In this document: one piece after another, positions 16,110-25,114 of the stretch | Position numbering within the stretch: position 1 is the first letter of the stretch | Layout: each line of letters starts with the position of its first letter | Assembly: GCA_002428085.1 (NCBI GenBank) | Contig: DJAA01000040.1 | Span: forward strand, 40,102-70,988 | Reading direction: 5' to 3' | From: Sulfurimonas sp. UBA6014 | Lineage (GTDB): Bacteria; Campylobacterota; Campylobacteria; Campylobacterales; Sulfurimonadaceae | Length of the DNA: 30,887 nucleotides | The notes under the pieces: generated by a model | Databases searched by the model: none | Told to the model about the DNA's origin: nothing | Seen by the model: the letters and a program-made list of their open reading frames with translations, nothing else | Translations under genes and position numbers: made by a program

Positions 16110-17507
16110 TTATTTAGTGTATAACTTTAAATACTCTGCTGCACTCTTATCAAATGAGAAGTCACATTGCATGTTCGTCTCTACGATAGATTTGTACACT
16201 TGAGAATCTTTTTTCAACTCTAGTGCTCTCTCAAGCGCAAAAAGAAGACTCTCTTTATTATACTCTTTAAATACAATTCCCCTTGCACAAGTTAAAATAT
16301 CTGAATCAGAAAATTCGCAAATGCTATCTTTTAAACCACCCACACTATGGACTAAAGCAACGGCGCCATAACGCATAGCAATAAACTGATTTAATCCACA
16401 TGGTTCAAAGAGCGATGGCATAAGTAAAAAATCAGCGGCAGCATATACTTCATGAGAGAGAAACTCATCGTGACCTTCTATAAATTCGAAATTCTCATAT
16501 TGTGAAGCTAAAAGAGTTAATTTTTCACATGTCTGCTTATCCCCGTCTCCAAGAAGAAGAAAATTTAACTTCTTTGACAAAAGTGCATCAAGAGATGCAA
16601 TGAGCAAAGAGACTCCCTTTTGTTCAACTAAACGAGAAATCATAATGAAGAGTGGTTTTCTTGGATCTTTTAATTTTGTCTGTTTTAAAAAAGAGGCTTT
16701 ATTTTTATATTTGTTTTCCAAGCTCTCTTTATCGTATTGAAATTCCAATACTTTATCACTTAAGGGGTTAAAAATATCGATATTTATCCCATTTAAAATA
16801 CCAGTTAATTTCTCTTTGTACTTTCGTAAAAATCCATCAAGCCCACATCCAAACTCACTTGTTAAAATCTCTTTAGCATACGTCGGGCTTACTGTTGTAA
16901 TGAAATTACTATAAGCAATTCCCGCTTTTAAAAAATTTGCCTTACCATAATACTCTAAAGCATCGGGTCTGAAATATTTTTCATCAATTGCTAATTTCCA
17001 CAATGAGTATTTATCAAATACACCCTGATATGCAAGATTATGGATGGTAAAAATAGTTTTGATTTTAAGGTTGGATTCTTTTATAAAAAGCGTACTTAAA
17101 GCTGTGTGCCAATCATTTAAATGTAAGACGGTAATACCAAGCCTAACACTGAGTTCAACAAGAGCCTTACAAAAAATTCCAAAGCGCAAATCATTATTTT
17201 CGTAGTCTCCCTTCTCATCGCCATAAAGATTTAAAGTAGAGCTTAGGAGAGGAGCATTTACAAAATACGTAACTATTTTTTCTTTTTTAGTTTGAAGTAT
17301 TTCAATCTCATATCCCACGCCCGCTAACATAATCGTAAAATTCTCATAGACTTTAAAATTTTGTCTCTTCATGAAACCATAAAAAGGCATAACTTTAAAA
17401 ATATCTACACTCTTTGCAAGGGCAGCTGGAAGTGCATCAGAGACATCTGCCAAACCGCCACTTTTTGCATAAGGGAAAATTTCACTTGAAGCAAAAAGAA
17501 CCTTCAT
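16110..17507 (-). CDS. glgA: Glycogen synthase, copy 2 (GT5 paralogue)
   Basis: A 465-aa second GT5 glycosyltransferase directly upstream of copy 1. It has the loop AKSGGLADVSDALPAALAK (KSGGL rather than KTGGL), LHLNDWHTALSTL, TIHNLAYQGVF, GILNGINIDIFNP, MISRLVEQKGVSLL and MPSLFEPCGLNQFIAMRYG, so all catalytic regions look intact. Its first domain is shorter and its overall sequence clearly diverged from copy 1, which argues for an old duplication or separate acquisition rather than a recent tandem repeat. A division of labour in donor (ADP- versus UDP-glucose) or in priming versus elongation is possible but not shown. It starts 3 nt after the GalT homologue, with AGGAG in that gene's end. 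Confidence 0.92.
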   Translation of the reverse strand: MKVLFASSEIFPYAKSGGLADVSDALPAALAKSVDIFKVMPFYGFMKRQNFKVYENFTIMLAGVGYEIEILQTKKEKIVTYFVNAPLLSSTLNLYGDEKGDYENNDLRFGIFCKALVELSVRLGITVLHLNDWHTALSTLFIKESNLKIKTIFTIHNLAYQGVFDKYSLWKLAIDEKYFRPDALEYYGKANFLKAGIAYSNFITTVSPTYAKEILTSEFGCGLDGFLRKYKEKLTGILNGINIDIFNPLSDKVLEFQYDKESLENKYKNKASFLKQTKLKDPRKPLFIMISRLVEQKGVSLLIASLDALLSKKLNFLLLGDGDKQTCEKLTLLASQYENFEFIEGHDEFLSHEVYAAADFLLMPSLFEPCGLNQFIAMRYGAVALVHSVGGLKDSICEFSDSDILTCARGIVFKEYNKESLLFALERALELKKDSQVYKSIVETNMQCDFSFDKSAAEYLKLYTK

Positions 17508-17510
17508 TGA

Positions 17511-18524
17511 TTAATCTCCTCTTAGTAACTTAGCGCACTCTTCTGGGGCGATACTGTTAATCGCCATCCCTGTGGCAATTTCAAACCCACCAAAACGGTA
17601 AATGCGAGGGGTAATTCTTAGAGTGAACCGATAAGATTTCTCTATAGTACTCATAAATTCCTCTGTTTCATAATTTAAATTTAATGGTGACATTTGAAAA
17701 TACAAGTTATAATCAAAATACCCCAATTGAGATTTAAGCATATAAAACACTTTATTAATCAACAAAGATAAATCTGTAATCTCTTTTCTAGAGCACTTAT
17801 TTAAACTTGAGATATTTTTCATCGTCGATATAATCACCTCAAATGGGAAAGCACTTGCATATGGGCAGTAAGCTATAAAATTACCCACTTCATCAAGCAC
17901 TCTTTTCTTAGCCAATCGCTCGTTATAAACAATATCTTCTACGATGCCTCGACCATGACGCTTGTAATACTCTTTATTTCTCTGCAAAAATACCAATTGA
18001 TTATTTGGTATGATTGGGAGTGCGAGCAACTGCGTATGAGGATGGTCTTGTGTTGAGCCTGCATTTTGCCCATAGTTTTTGAAAACGCTCAAGTAGACAA
18101 GCCTTTTATCACGACTTAAATCATCAATGCGAATCACAAGAGAGCGAAGCCAATTTTCAATAGCCTCTTTATCAAGAGTTGATACATCATTATCATGAGA
18201 GGGGGAATCAATAAGTATCTCATGAGCACCTACCCCAGGGACAGACTCAAACATTCCCTCTCGTTTTGAAGAATCTTCAAGCTCGATTTGAACAGCTTTG
18301 TAAAGGTTAGGAATAACTCTTGTTTTCCAAGATGGCGAGTTTGGTTCATTATCTCTTATAGCAAAAATTTCATTTGGAGTAAACTCTTCATTCCCATCAC
18401 AAAATGGACATATAGCAATTGAAATATTTTTACTCTTAGGATGTCCCAAATTTGGACGACGTAATCTCTCTGGTGCGATAAGGACATAATTATTATGAAG
18501 TCTATCGAGTCTTATTTCAGACAT
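17511..18524 (-). CDS. galT: GalT-family nucleotidyltransferase (HIT superfamily)
   Basis: A 337-aa protein of the galactose-1-phosphate uridylyltransferase family. The zinc-type pair is in ICPFCDGNEEFTPNE, GAHEILIDSPSHD follows, and the catalytic HxHxQ is in STQDHPHTQLLALP, where the second His takes the nucleotidyl group. GalT uses UDP-glucose and galactose-1-P. Relatives of the same fold act as ADP-glucose or other NDP-sugar phosphorylases. No galK, galE or galM is in the window and it lies between amylase and glycogen synthase genes, so handling of NDP-glucose/glucose-1-P for glycogen is an attractive inference. Its ATG overlaps the preceding GH57 gene by 8 nt. Confidence 0.85.
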   Translation of the reverse strand: MSEIRLDRLHNNYVLIAPERLRRPNLGHPKSKNISIAICPFCDGNEEFTPNEIFAIRDNEPNSPSWKTRVIPNLYKAVQIELEDSSKREGMFESVPGVGAHEILIDSPSHDNDVSTLDKEAIENWLRSLVIRIDDLSRDKRLVYLSVFKNYGQNAGSTQDHPHTQLLALPIIPNNQLVFLQRNKEYYKRHGRGIVEDIVYNERLAKKRVLDEVGNFIAYCPYASAFPFEVIISTMKNISSLNKCSRKEITDLSLLINKVFYMLKSQLGYFDYNLYFQMSPLNLNYETEEFMSTIEKSYRFTLRITPRIYRFGGFEIATGMAINSIAPEECAKLLRGD

Positions 18525-20559
18525 TTAGTAGCTCCAAAGAAAATTTCAATTGGAGTTTCGACTTAAAAGGTGTTGAAAAAATAAAACTCACCCCTTGTGC
18601 AACTCTGTCATATCCGCTTTCACTTTGAGATATGGTATTTAAAACAAAAGCAAAAATATTGCACTTTTGATTGACCTTAATTTTTAAAAGTTTATTCGTA
18701 AAATCATCCATAATGACAAGCTCATCACAATCATAGAGACTTAAACCATCTTCTAAGGTTTGAGCATTAAAAGTAACCACATAGGGGTGTGCAAAGTGAA
18801 AGTTAAATTCTTGTGCAAAATATAACGTATCTGGATATGCGCTGCTACATTTACTCTCTAAAACAATCAAATTTTTATCAAACGAATATTCTTTAGTCAG
18901 TTTTGTTGCATAAGGATGCTCAAGATGAATCGCACCATCACGTGTAAATCTATTTTTCTTTGCATAAAGCTCAAAAGGTTGATTTGCAAAATCACCCACT
19001 TCATGATAGGCTAGAGATTTAAAATTATCAAATGTAAATTCTTCATGACTGAAATGATCTATAAATGAATTTTTCGCATGCCAATCATATATAAGCTCAG
19101 ATTTCAATCTCTCATCTACGCTTGCAGCATCACTGTGTATGGTTGCTATTTCATCTTCTTTATCTTGATTTTCGCTTGATACAACTGGTGCTTCTTTAGG
19201 ATGAAGAATTTTTTGATGGTACGCTTCTTCTCTTCTTGTGAGGGTATTTTGCCAATTAAAAAGTGTGTCAAATGAACCAAATTCTATCATCTGCGCACCA
19301 TTTTTAGATGAAAAAACAACACTAAGATTTTTAGTCAAAACTTTAAGTTCGTCATATCCATCTTTATCAATATCTAAAACTTCAAAATCAATCTCTTTTA
19401 CTGCTTTTGATTTTTCAATTTCAAGTAAATATCTGTAGGCATTATCTCGGAGATTTGGAAGATATAAACCACCAAAAACTCCATGCCAAAAAACATCATT
19501 TGTTTGCAATTTATAAAGAGATTCAAGAGCGTTTTTACTTAAAGTCTCTTGAGCCAAACTAAAATAAAGCATTCTTTTGTGAAGGTAATTACTCTCCTGG
19601 TATTTGATAAAAAAGTTTTTCCAAATTCCCCCTTTTACAAAAGAGACACCAAGGGTGTTAAAATACTCATCACCAATACTATGCTTCAACTTCTCAAGAG
19701 CGAGAGTCTGTGCACTTCTAAGGCTCCACTCTCCCATCTCAAAATAGGAGGTATTATTTAAATACGCAATCCCTAAAGAGCGATGTTGTTTCATGTATGT
19801 AGTGTAATGTTGTGTAACGATTCTATCATTTTTCAAAACAGCTTCAAGAAAATTTTCTAACCATTTTTTCTCATAAACCCATGCATGTGTTTTTGGCCAA
19901 AGACCAAGTTTCTCTGCATCATCAAATATAATTGCCGCAGAATTTTCTGTTTTTGAACAGTTTAAAATCGCCTCAATGGCTCTCTCAACACTAAAAAATG
20001 GCAAAGCATATCGAAGTGATTGTGCTATTGGAAAAAGGGCTAATTCTTGTGCACTCTCTTCAGTAGTGTAATATCCATCCATTCTAGAAGCATCAAATCC
20101 ACTGCTTAAAAAATGATAATCATCCACAACAGCATATTCAATCCCACATGCAGCCATATCAGGAACCAAAGCAGATTCCCATACTCGTTCTGTGAGCCAT
20201 AAACCTTTTGGTTTTGTATTGAAATATTTTTTAAGATAATTACTCATTTTATTGATTTGAGCACGTCTATCTCTTGAAGGGATTGAGCTTAAAACGGGCT
20301 CATAATACCCTGCTCCTATCCACTCTATAGAGCCTGACTTTGTCAATGATTTCATATTTTCAAAAATATCTGAATGCTCTACTCTGATTTTATCAAGTAA
20401 CCATCCACTGCAATGAACTGAAAATTTAAAATCAGGATATCGCACCATCGTCTCAAAAAATGGTTTATAACATAAACGAATCGCCTCATCAACTGCATCA
20501 CCGAAATTATCAACAGGTTGATGCATATGAACACCAAATAGTAAAGATACTTTATTCAT
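18517..20559 (-). CDS. GH57 4-alpha-glucanotransferase/alpha-amylase
   Basis: With ATG at 20557-20559 the protein is 680 aa. This start is chosen over 20598 because GAGGA lies 8 nt upstream, it begins MNKVSLLFGVHMHQP, and it leaves a 10-nt gap to the previous gene instead of an overlap. GH57 motifs run in order: HMHQPVDN near the N-terminus, HCSGWLLDKI, WLTERVWESALVPDM with the nucleophile Glu, and IFDDAEKLGLW with the acid/base Asp. A long C-terminal beta-rich half (DUF1925/DUF1926-like) follows, as in the Thermococcus 4-alpha-glucanotransferase group. It would remodel alpha-1,4-glucans. Whether it transfers or hydrolyses cannot be decided. Confidence 0.88.
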   Translation of the reverse strand: MNKVSLLFGVHMHQPVDNFGDAVDEAIRLCYKPFFETMVRYPDFKFSVHCSGWLLDKIRVEHSDIFENMKSLTKSGSIEWIGAGYYEPVLSSIPSRDRRAQINKMSNYLKKYFNTKPKGLWLTERVWESALVPDMAACGIEYAVVDDYHFLSSGFDASRMDGYYTTEESAQELALFPIAQSLRYALPFFSVERAIEAILNCSKTENSAAIIFDDAEKLGLWPKTHAWVYEKKWLENFLEAVLKNDRIVTQHYTTYMKQHRSLGIAYLNNTSYFEMGEWSLRSAQTLALEKLKHSIGDEYFNTLGVSFVKGGIWKNFFIKYQESNYLHKRMLYFSLAQETLSKNALESLYKLQTNDVFWHGVFGGLYLPNLRDNAYRYLLEIEKSKAVKEIDFEVLDIDKDGYDELKVLTKNLSVVFSSKNGAQMIEFGSFDTLFNWQNTLTRREEAYHQKILHPKEAPVVSSENQDKEDEIATIHSDAASVDERLKSELIYDWHAKNSFIDHFSHEEFTFDNFKSLAYHEVGDFANQPFELYAKKNRFTRDGAIHLEHPYATKLTKEYSFDKNLIVLESKCSSAYPDTLYFAQEFNFHFAHPYVVTFNAQTLEDGLSLYDCDELVIMDDFTNKLLKIKVNQKCNIFAFVLNTISQSESGYDRVAQGVSFIFSTPFKSKLQLKFSLELLNV

Positions 20560-20569
20560 TTCATTTCCT

Positions 20570-22591
20570 CTAAATAAACCAATTTCGGCTGTAATCACTA
20601 CCTAAATCGATTTTAAGTTCACCAAAACCCGGGAGAGTTTGGATGACAATACCGTCTTTTTCAATCTCAAATCTTAAAGATATTTCATCTTTATCAATTT
20701 TCGTTTTATCTATAGATACCTCAAGCCAATCTTCACATGCCACATCAACTTCCAACTTTCCAAAAAAAGTTTTCTCTGTCTTTAAATGAATTTTTCCTGT
20801 AACATCTATGGGGTCAATGATAATATTCATGGAGTCATTTGTGCATGATTTGCTAGATGTACTTTCAAAAGCAAAATACAATTTTTCGTCATCTTGTCCG
20901 TAATAAATCTTTTGTATCGGTCCTCGTTGCTTGTCCATAGTTGAAAAAAGTTTACTCTCATCAACCACACCACACCCAATCCATTCAAAAAATGAGTCAT
21001 GTTTGCCATTTATTCCTGGAGAGATATCAGACTGAGGCTTAATCCAAAAACTTTGAGAACTCTTATCTTTAATAATTGGCATAAACAAATCAGAAGGAGC
21101 TTGTATAGCCATTAAATCATATATACTTATAAGATGTGAACGAAATAACTCATCAAACTCTGCGCCAAAATCAGTAAAGTGATCATCACCATACCACCAA
21201 AACCAGTCAGAACACTCTGCTGCTAAAAAATGATCTACAATTTTTGCATGTACTGAGGCATCCAAAGAATTTTTATGATGCTCATAATCTCTTTTTGTAA
21301 GAAATATAAGTTCCCACGCTCTTGTTTTTTCACTATGACCTACCCATGTGTTAAAAGAGCCATGAATCCAACTTCCAGGGGCTAAATAAGGGAGTTGTCT
21401 TGAAGGCTGATTGACAACATCACCCATATGAATAGTTTTACACCATGCACAGTATTTTAAATCTGTATAGAGCGCATTGAAAAAATCAAAACCGTTGTTA
21501 TCAAAAAATTCCCAAGCATTTTCACCATCTAATATAACAAAAACAGTAGCATTTTCATCTACACGCTGTATTTTTTCCAGCTCACTCATAAAATGTTTTG
21601 AAGCGTTGTAAGAACCTTGATGTCTATATGTAAACCCAATTAAATCACTTAAATTATGATCTCTAAATCCCATCGTCATACCATTATAATCATATGACTC
21701 GTACAACGCAGCTCTATTATTCGAATTGAGAGATTTAAAGAGTATCTCTTCATCTGTTGCTATCCATTTTATGCCACATGATTTTAAAAGTTTTACACTG
21801 CTCTCATCTACAGCACCCTCTGCAGGCCAAAAACCTTCTACTTCATATCCAAAAGTTTCTTTAAATAACACTTGTGATCTTTGAATTTGTAAAAGAGCAT
21901 CATCTTCAAGCTTGACATAATCTTTAGGAATATTGGTATTGATATTTGCTTTTGTAGCATTTGCCATATCCATAAGAAGCGGTAAAATTGGATGGTTGAG
22001 TGGCGTTGTAGATATGATTATCGCGTCTTCATTATGGAGCTTTGCGTAATAATCAAAAATACCAGATACAAATTTGGACAATTCATGCAATAAAATTTGT
22101 TTGTCTTCATTTGTATAATGTCTTTGCTTTTTAATGAAATATTTCACCGTATCGTTGTTAGTGCGTAAATAAACCCCGCACCATGCGAGCATAAAAAGAA
22201 CCTCTAAATCCATAAGCTCTGCATTATTGAAATGTTCTTGGGAATGAAGTTCAGCATATCGCTGAAAATGTTTTACCATCGTATCAAATTGGGTGCTTTT
22301 ACAAAGTTTAATAACCCACTTTCGCTCATCTTCATTTAAAAATGATGGGTCTTTCAACCAGAGAGCCAAAAATTTATCTGACCTCTCAGGATTGTTATAA
22401 TAGAGCTTTAATTGCTGTATTAACGGTGCAGTGATGTTAAAAGTAGCTTTTAAAGTTTCATGTCTTGCCATCATCCATGGCATGTCATAGTAATCTTTGA
22501 GTGCATGTAAAAACACCCATGGCATTTGCATAATGCCACTTGCATCACGATAATCTGGCTGATGCATATGCCATATAAAACTAAGTTTCAA
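20570..22591 (-). CDS. GH57 alpha-amylase/amylopullulanase-type glycoside hydrolase
   Basis: A 673-aa GH57 enzyme of the COG1449 type. Motif 1 is HMHQPDYRD at residues 8-16. The nucleophile Glu is in FWPAEGAVDESSV, the catalytic Asp in VILDGENAWEFF, and WFWWYGDDHFTDF precedes the C-terminal beta domain with KIYYGQDDEKLYFAFE. It starts at TTG (22589-22591). TAAGGA, overlapping the stop of the upstream gene, is well placed as ribosome binding site, and the first beta strand plus HMHQP require this start. No signal peptide is seen, so it acts on internal glucan. It is unlike the neighbouring GH57 paralogue except at the motifs. Confidence 0.88.
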   Translation of the reverse strand: MKLSFIWHMHQPDYRDASGIMQMPWVFLHALKDYYDMPWMMARHETLKATFNITAPLIQQLKLYYNNPERSDKFLALWLKDPSFLNEDERKWVIKLCKSTQFDTMVKHFQRYAELHSQEHFNNAELMDLEVLFMLAWCGVYLRTNNDTVKYFIKKQRHYTNEDKQILLHELSKFVSGIFDYYAKLHNEDAIIISTTPLNHPILPLLMDMANATKANINTNIPKDYVKLEDDALLQIQRSQVLFKETFGYEVEGFWPAEGAVDESSVKLLKSCGIKWIATDEEILFKSLNSNNRAALYESYDYNGMTMGFRDHNLSDLIGFTYRHQGSYNASKHFMSELEKIQRVDENATVFVILDGENAWEFFDNNGFDFFNALYTDLKYCAWCKTIHMGDVVNQPSRQLPYLAPGSWIHGSFNTWVGHSEKTRAWELIFLTKRDYEHHKNSLDASVHAKIVDHFLAAECSDWFWWYGDDHFTDFGAEFDELFRSHLISIYDLMAIQAPSDLFMPIIKDKSSQSFWIKPQSDISPGINGKHDSFFEWIGCGVVDESKLFSTMDKQRGPIQKIYYGQDDEKLYFAFESTSSKSCTNDSMNIIIDPIDVTGKIHLKTEKTFFGKLEVDVACEDWLEVSIDKTKIDKDEISLRFEIEKDGIVIQTLPGFGELKIDLGSDYSRNWFI

Positions 22592-22600
22592 AAAAAATCC

Positions 22601-25102
22601 TTATTCTGCTGACCATTGTGCTATTTTAGAGGTATATTTCTCAAAAATAGCCTTGCCATGAGTTTCATTTATAGCTTGTATATAAATATTGAGGTGATCA
22701 CTATATTGATCTGGAATCATCAAAATCCAATCATTTGTATCTTCCCAAATTTTAACTCCATCATCTGAGCTTGATTTTTTACCCTTAGAATCTTCAAGGA
22801 ATTTTCTCATCATTTTCCCTTTAAGGGCTTGAGAACAATCTATTTTGAAATTTTTATAGTAAAAAGAATCTATCACTTTTGAGAGAGCCGATATTTTGAC
22901 ATTATGACAACTTAAAAGTTCCATAATTTTCAAACTTGCATACATCGCATCACGTGTGTATCCAAAATCTGTAAAAGCAAAATTTCCATCAACTGTAGCG
23001 ATAAGGTCATACTCTTTAAGCTGTGAAGCTTTGAGATTGCTATATTTGCCTCTTTTGATTTCAAGGTTAGAAAACTCTTTGATATCAGGAGCCCATGTTG
23101 GAAGAAAAACTCGTTTCTTACCCTCTTTTGCGTCTATATTTAAAAGACCAAGAACACTATAGAGTGCTTGTATTTTATCAAGCACAACACCCTCTTCTGT
23201 TACGATGCTAAGTTTTTGAGCATTAGGAAAAATAACCAAGCCCATATCATATTCTAAACTTTGAACTATTTTAGAGATATGAGAGTGTGCATTTTTTTCT
23301 AAAAGTGTGATGTTAGATAATTTTCTCTCATCATAATAGGCACTTAAAACTATATTTTCAAGTCCTAATTCGTTCAGCATTGCAGGAAAAAGATCAGCAG
23401 TTGTCCCATGCATTAAATCAACGGCTACTCTAAAATTACCACATTTTATAATTCCGTTGTCAATTTTTTTCTCAATTGCTTCTTTATAATTTCTACACTC
23501 AATATTGTGAATACTGTCATGAATAGTCCCGATTTTAGTAAAATCTACGCGACGAAATTTTTCTGTAAAGAAAGCTTTTTCTATCCCTTTGGCAGAGTTA
23601 GAATCGATTCTAATGGCTTCTTCATTAAATAAAGTTATCTCAGAACTTGTTGTATCAGTAATACATCTTTTAAAATGGACTCCACCGATTAAATCGTTAT
23701 CGTTCGCAAGAGCATATCTTAAAACAGATGGAGCGGCACTTTTTATATCAAGAACATTAATTCCCGCAGCAAGTAAACCTCCTAAGAATGCACGCTTAAG
23801 CATACGAGAGCTTTTGTCATCGTCACGACCAACGATAACCGTAGAGTTTACAGGAAGTTGTGCGGCAAAGGCTTCAGCTAATTTTGTCGCCATTTCACAT
23901 GAGAGCTCAACGTTGCTTTTACCACTGACACTTCCATTTTCAAATATGGAATTTTTATATTTACTTCCCAAAATAAGGCTATGACTCACAATCGAAGCAG
24001 GTTCAATTTTTTTGTCTGGCCAAATTGTAACATCTTGTTCAAACGAAGCAAGTTCACCAACCTCACACCCTTGTGCAAGGATAAGTCCAGCTTTTGCAGT
24101 TACATTTTTACCGATAATGTTGTTGTTACAAATAACACAATTATCTAGCGTAACATTTTTATCTACAACGATATCTTCCCAAAAAACCGTATTACGGATT
24201 TTACATGAGTCGCCGATAACAACATTATCACCGATAACAACATTTTTCAGCTTCACATTACTAGCAATTTTTACATTTTTACCAATAACAACAGTCCCAA
24301 TAATCTCAACTGTAGCATCTAATACACACTCACCTAAAGAATATAAAATTCCATCAGGATATTTTTTCTGTACACCAGAAATTTTAAAATTTACTCTGTT
24401 ATTTAAGATATCTTCATACACTTCTCTATAACTCTCAGGATTTCCTACATCACGCCAGTAACCACTCAAATTATAAGCCATTAAAGGAATCCCTTTTTTC
24501 ATCAGTGAAGGGAATAAATCTTTTGCAAAGTCAAAATCTTCATGTTTAGGAATAAATTCCAAAATTTCAGGCTCTATAATATAAATACCAGTATTGATAG
24601 TGTCACTAAAAACTTCACCCCAACTTGGTTTTTCTAGAAATTTTTCAATAATATGATCTTCATTTGCAATAACTACACCAAATTGTAAAGGATTTTCAAC
24701 AGAAGTAAGACCAATAGATAGCTTCGATTTTTTAGACTCATGAAAATCCATAAGCTTTTTAAAATCAAAATCTGTCACCAAATCGCCACTAATAATAATA
24801 AAGTTTTCATGACCAATAAGACTCTGTGCTAGTTTTACAGCACCGGCAGTTCCATAATCATCATCAGGAACAACATAGCTGATTTTGATACCAAAATCAC
24901 TACCATCCTTAAAATGTTCTTGAATCACTTCAGGTTTAAAATACAAAAGTACAATAAACTCCGTAATGCCCAAATCTTTAAGCATCATCATGGTGTGTTC
25001 CATCATAGGTCTGTCTACTATAGGCAACATTGGTTTTGGTCTTGAATGAGTAAGTGGTTGGATTCTAGTTCCAAAACCACCTGCCATTACTACTGCTTTC
25101 AT
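22601..25102 (-). CDS. Sugar-1-phosphate nucleotidyltransferase fused to a degenerate phosphohexomutase-like domain
   Basis: An 833-aa three-part protein. Residues 1 to about 235 are a nucleotidyltransferase: AGGFGTRIQPLT, PKPMLPIVDRPMM, ISGDLVTDFDF with the metal Asp, INTGIYII and GYWRDVGNPESYREV. About 250-380 are left-handed beta-helix hexapeptides (VVIGDNVVIGDSCKIRN). About 385-833 match the phosphoglucomutase/phosphomannomutase fold, but the four catalytic loops are altered (phosphoserine loop at about 471-483, metal loop 618-630, sugar loop 701-716, phosphate loop 795-803). Such fusions are usually labelled mannose-1-phosphate guanylyltransferase. In this cluster, with no recognisable glgC, it may make an NDP-glucose for the synthases; the sugar and nucleotide are not decided by the sequence. 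AAAGGA precedes the ATG. Confidence 0.9.
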   Translation of the reverse strand: MKAVVMAGGFGTRIQPLTHSRPKPMLPIVDRPMMEHTMMMLKDLGITEFIVLLYFKPEVIQEHFKDGSDFGIKISYVVPDDDYGTAGAVKLAQSLIGHENFIIISGDLVTDFDFKKLMDFHESKKSKLSIGLTSVENPLQFGVVIANEDHIIEKFLEKPSWGEVFSDTINTGIYIIEPEILEFIPKHEDFDFAKDLFPSLMKKGIPLMAYNLSGYWRDVGNPESYREVYEDILNNRVNFKISGVQKKYPDGILYSLGECVLDATVEIIGTVVIGKNVKIASNVKLKNVVIGDNVVIGDSCKIRNTVFWEDIVVDKNVTLDNCVICNNNIIGKNVTAKAGLILAQGCEVGELASFEQDVTIWPDKKIEPASIVSHSLILGSKYKNSIFENGSVSGKSNVELSCEMATKLAEAFAAQLPVNSTVIVGRDDDKSSRMLKRAFLGGLLAAGINVLDIKSAAPSVLRYALANDNDLIGGVHFKRCITDTTSSEITLFNEEAIRIDSNSAKGIEKAFFTEKFRRVDFTKIGTIHDSIHNIECRNYKEAIEKKIDNGIIKCGNFRVAVDLMHGTTADLFPAMLNELGLENIVLSAYYDERKLSNITLLEKNAHSHISKIVQSLEYDMGLVIFPNAQKLSIVTEEGVVLDKIQALYSVLGLLNIDAKEGKKRVFLPTWAPDIKEFSNLEIKRGKYSNLKASQLKEYDLIATVDGNFAFTDFGYTRDAMYASLKIMELLSCHNVKISALSKVIDSFYYKNFKIDCSQALKGKMMRKFLEDSKGKKSSSDDGVKIWEDTNDWILMIPDQYSDHLNIYIQAINETHGKAIFEKYTSKIAQWSAE

Positions 25103-25114
25103 AATAAGTCCTTT

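Noticed and set aside
18560..20598. Start of the second GH57 gene at 20598
   Set aside because: It would overlap the upstream gene by 29 nt and add 13 residues before the conserved first strand; ATG 20557-20559 has a GAGGA site.
23589..24431. Two long plus-strand open frames opposite the nucleotidyltransferase fusion
   Set aside because: They mirror the beta-helix and mutase-like coding sequence, have Ser/Thr/Leu-rich low-complexity translations and lack ribosome binding sites.
22601..25102. Possibility that the 833-aa fusion is two genes joined by a sequencing error
   Set aside because: The frame is continuous through the beta-helix linker with no internal start signal, and this domain order is known in other bacterial proteins.
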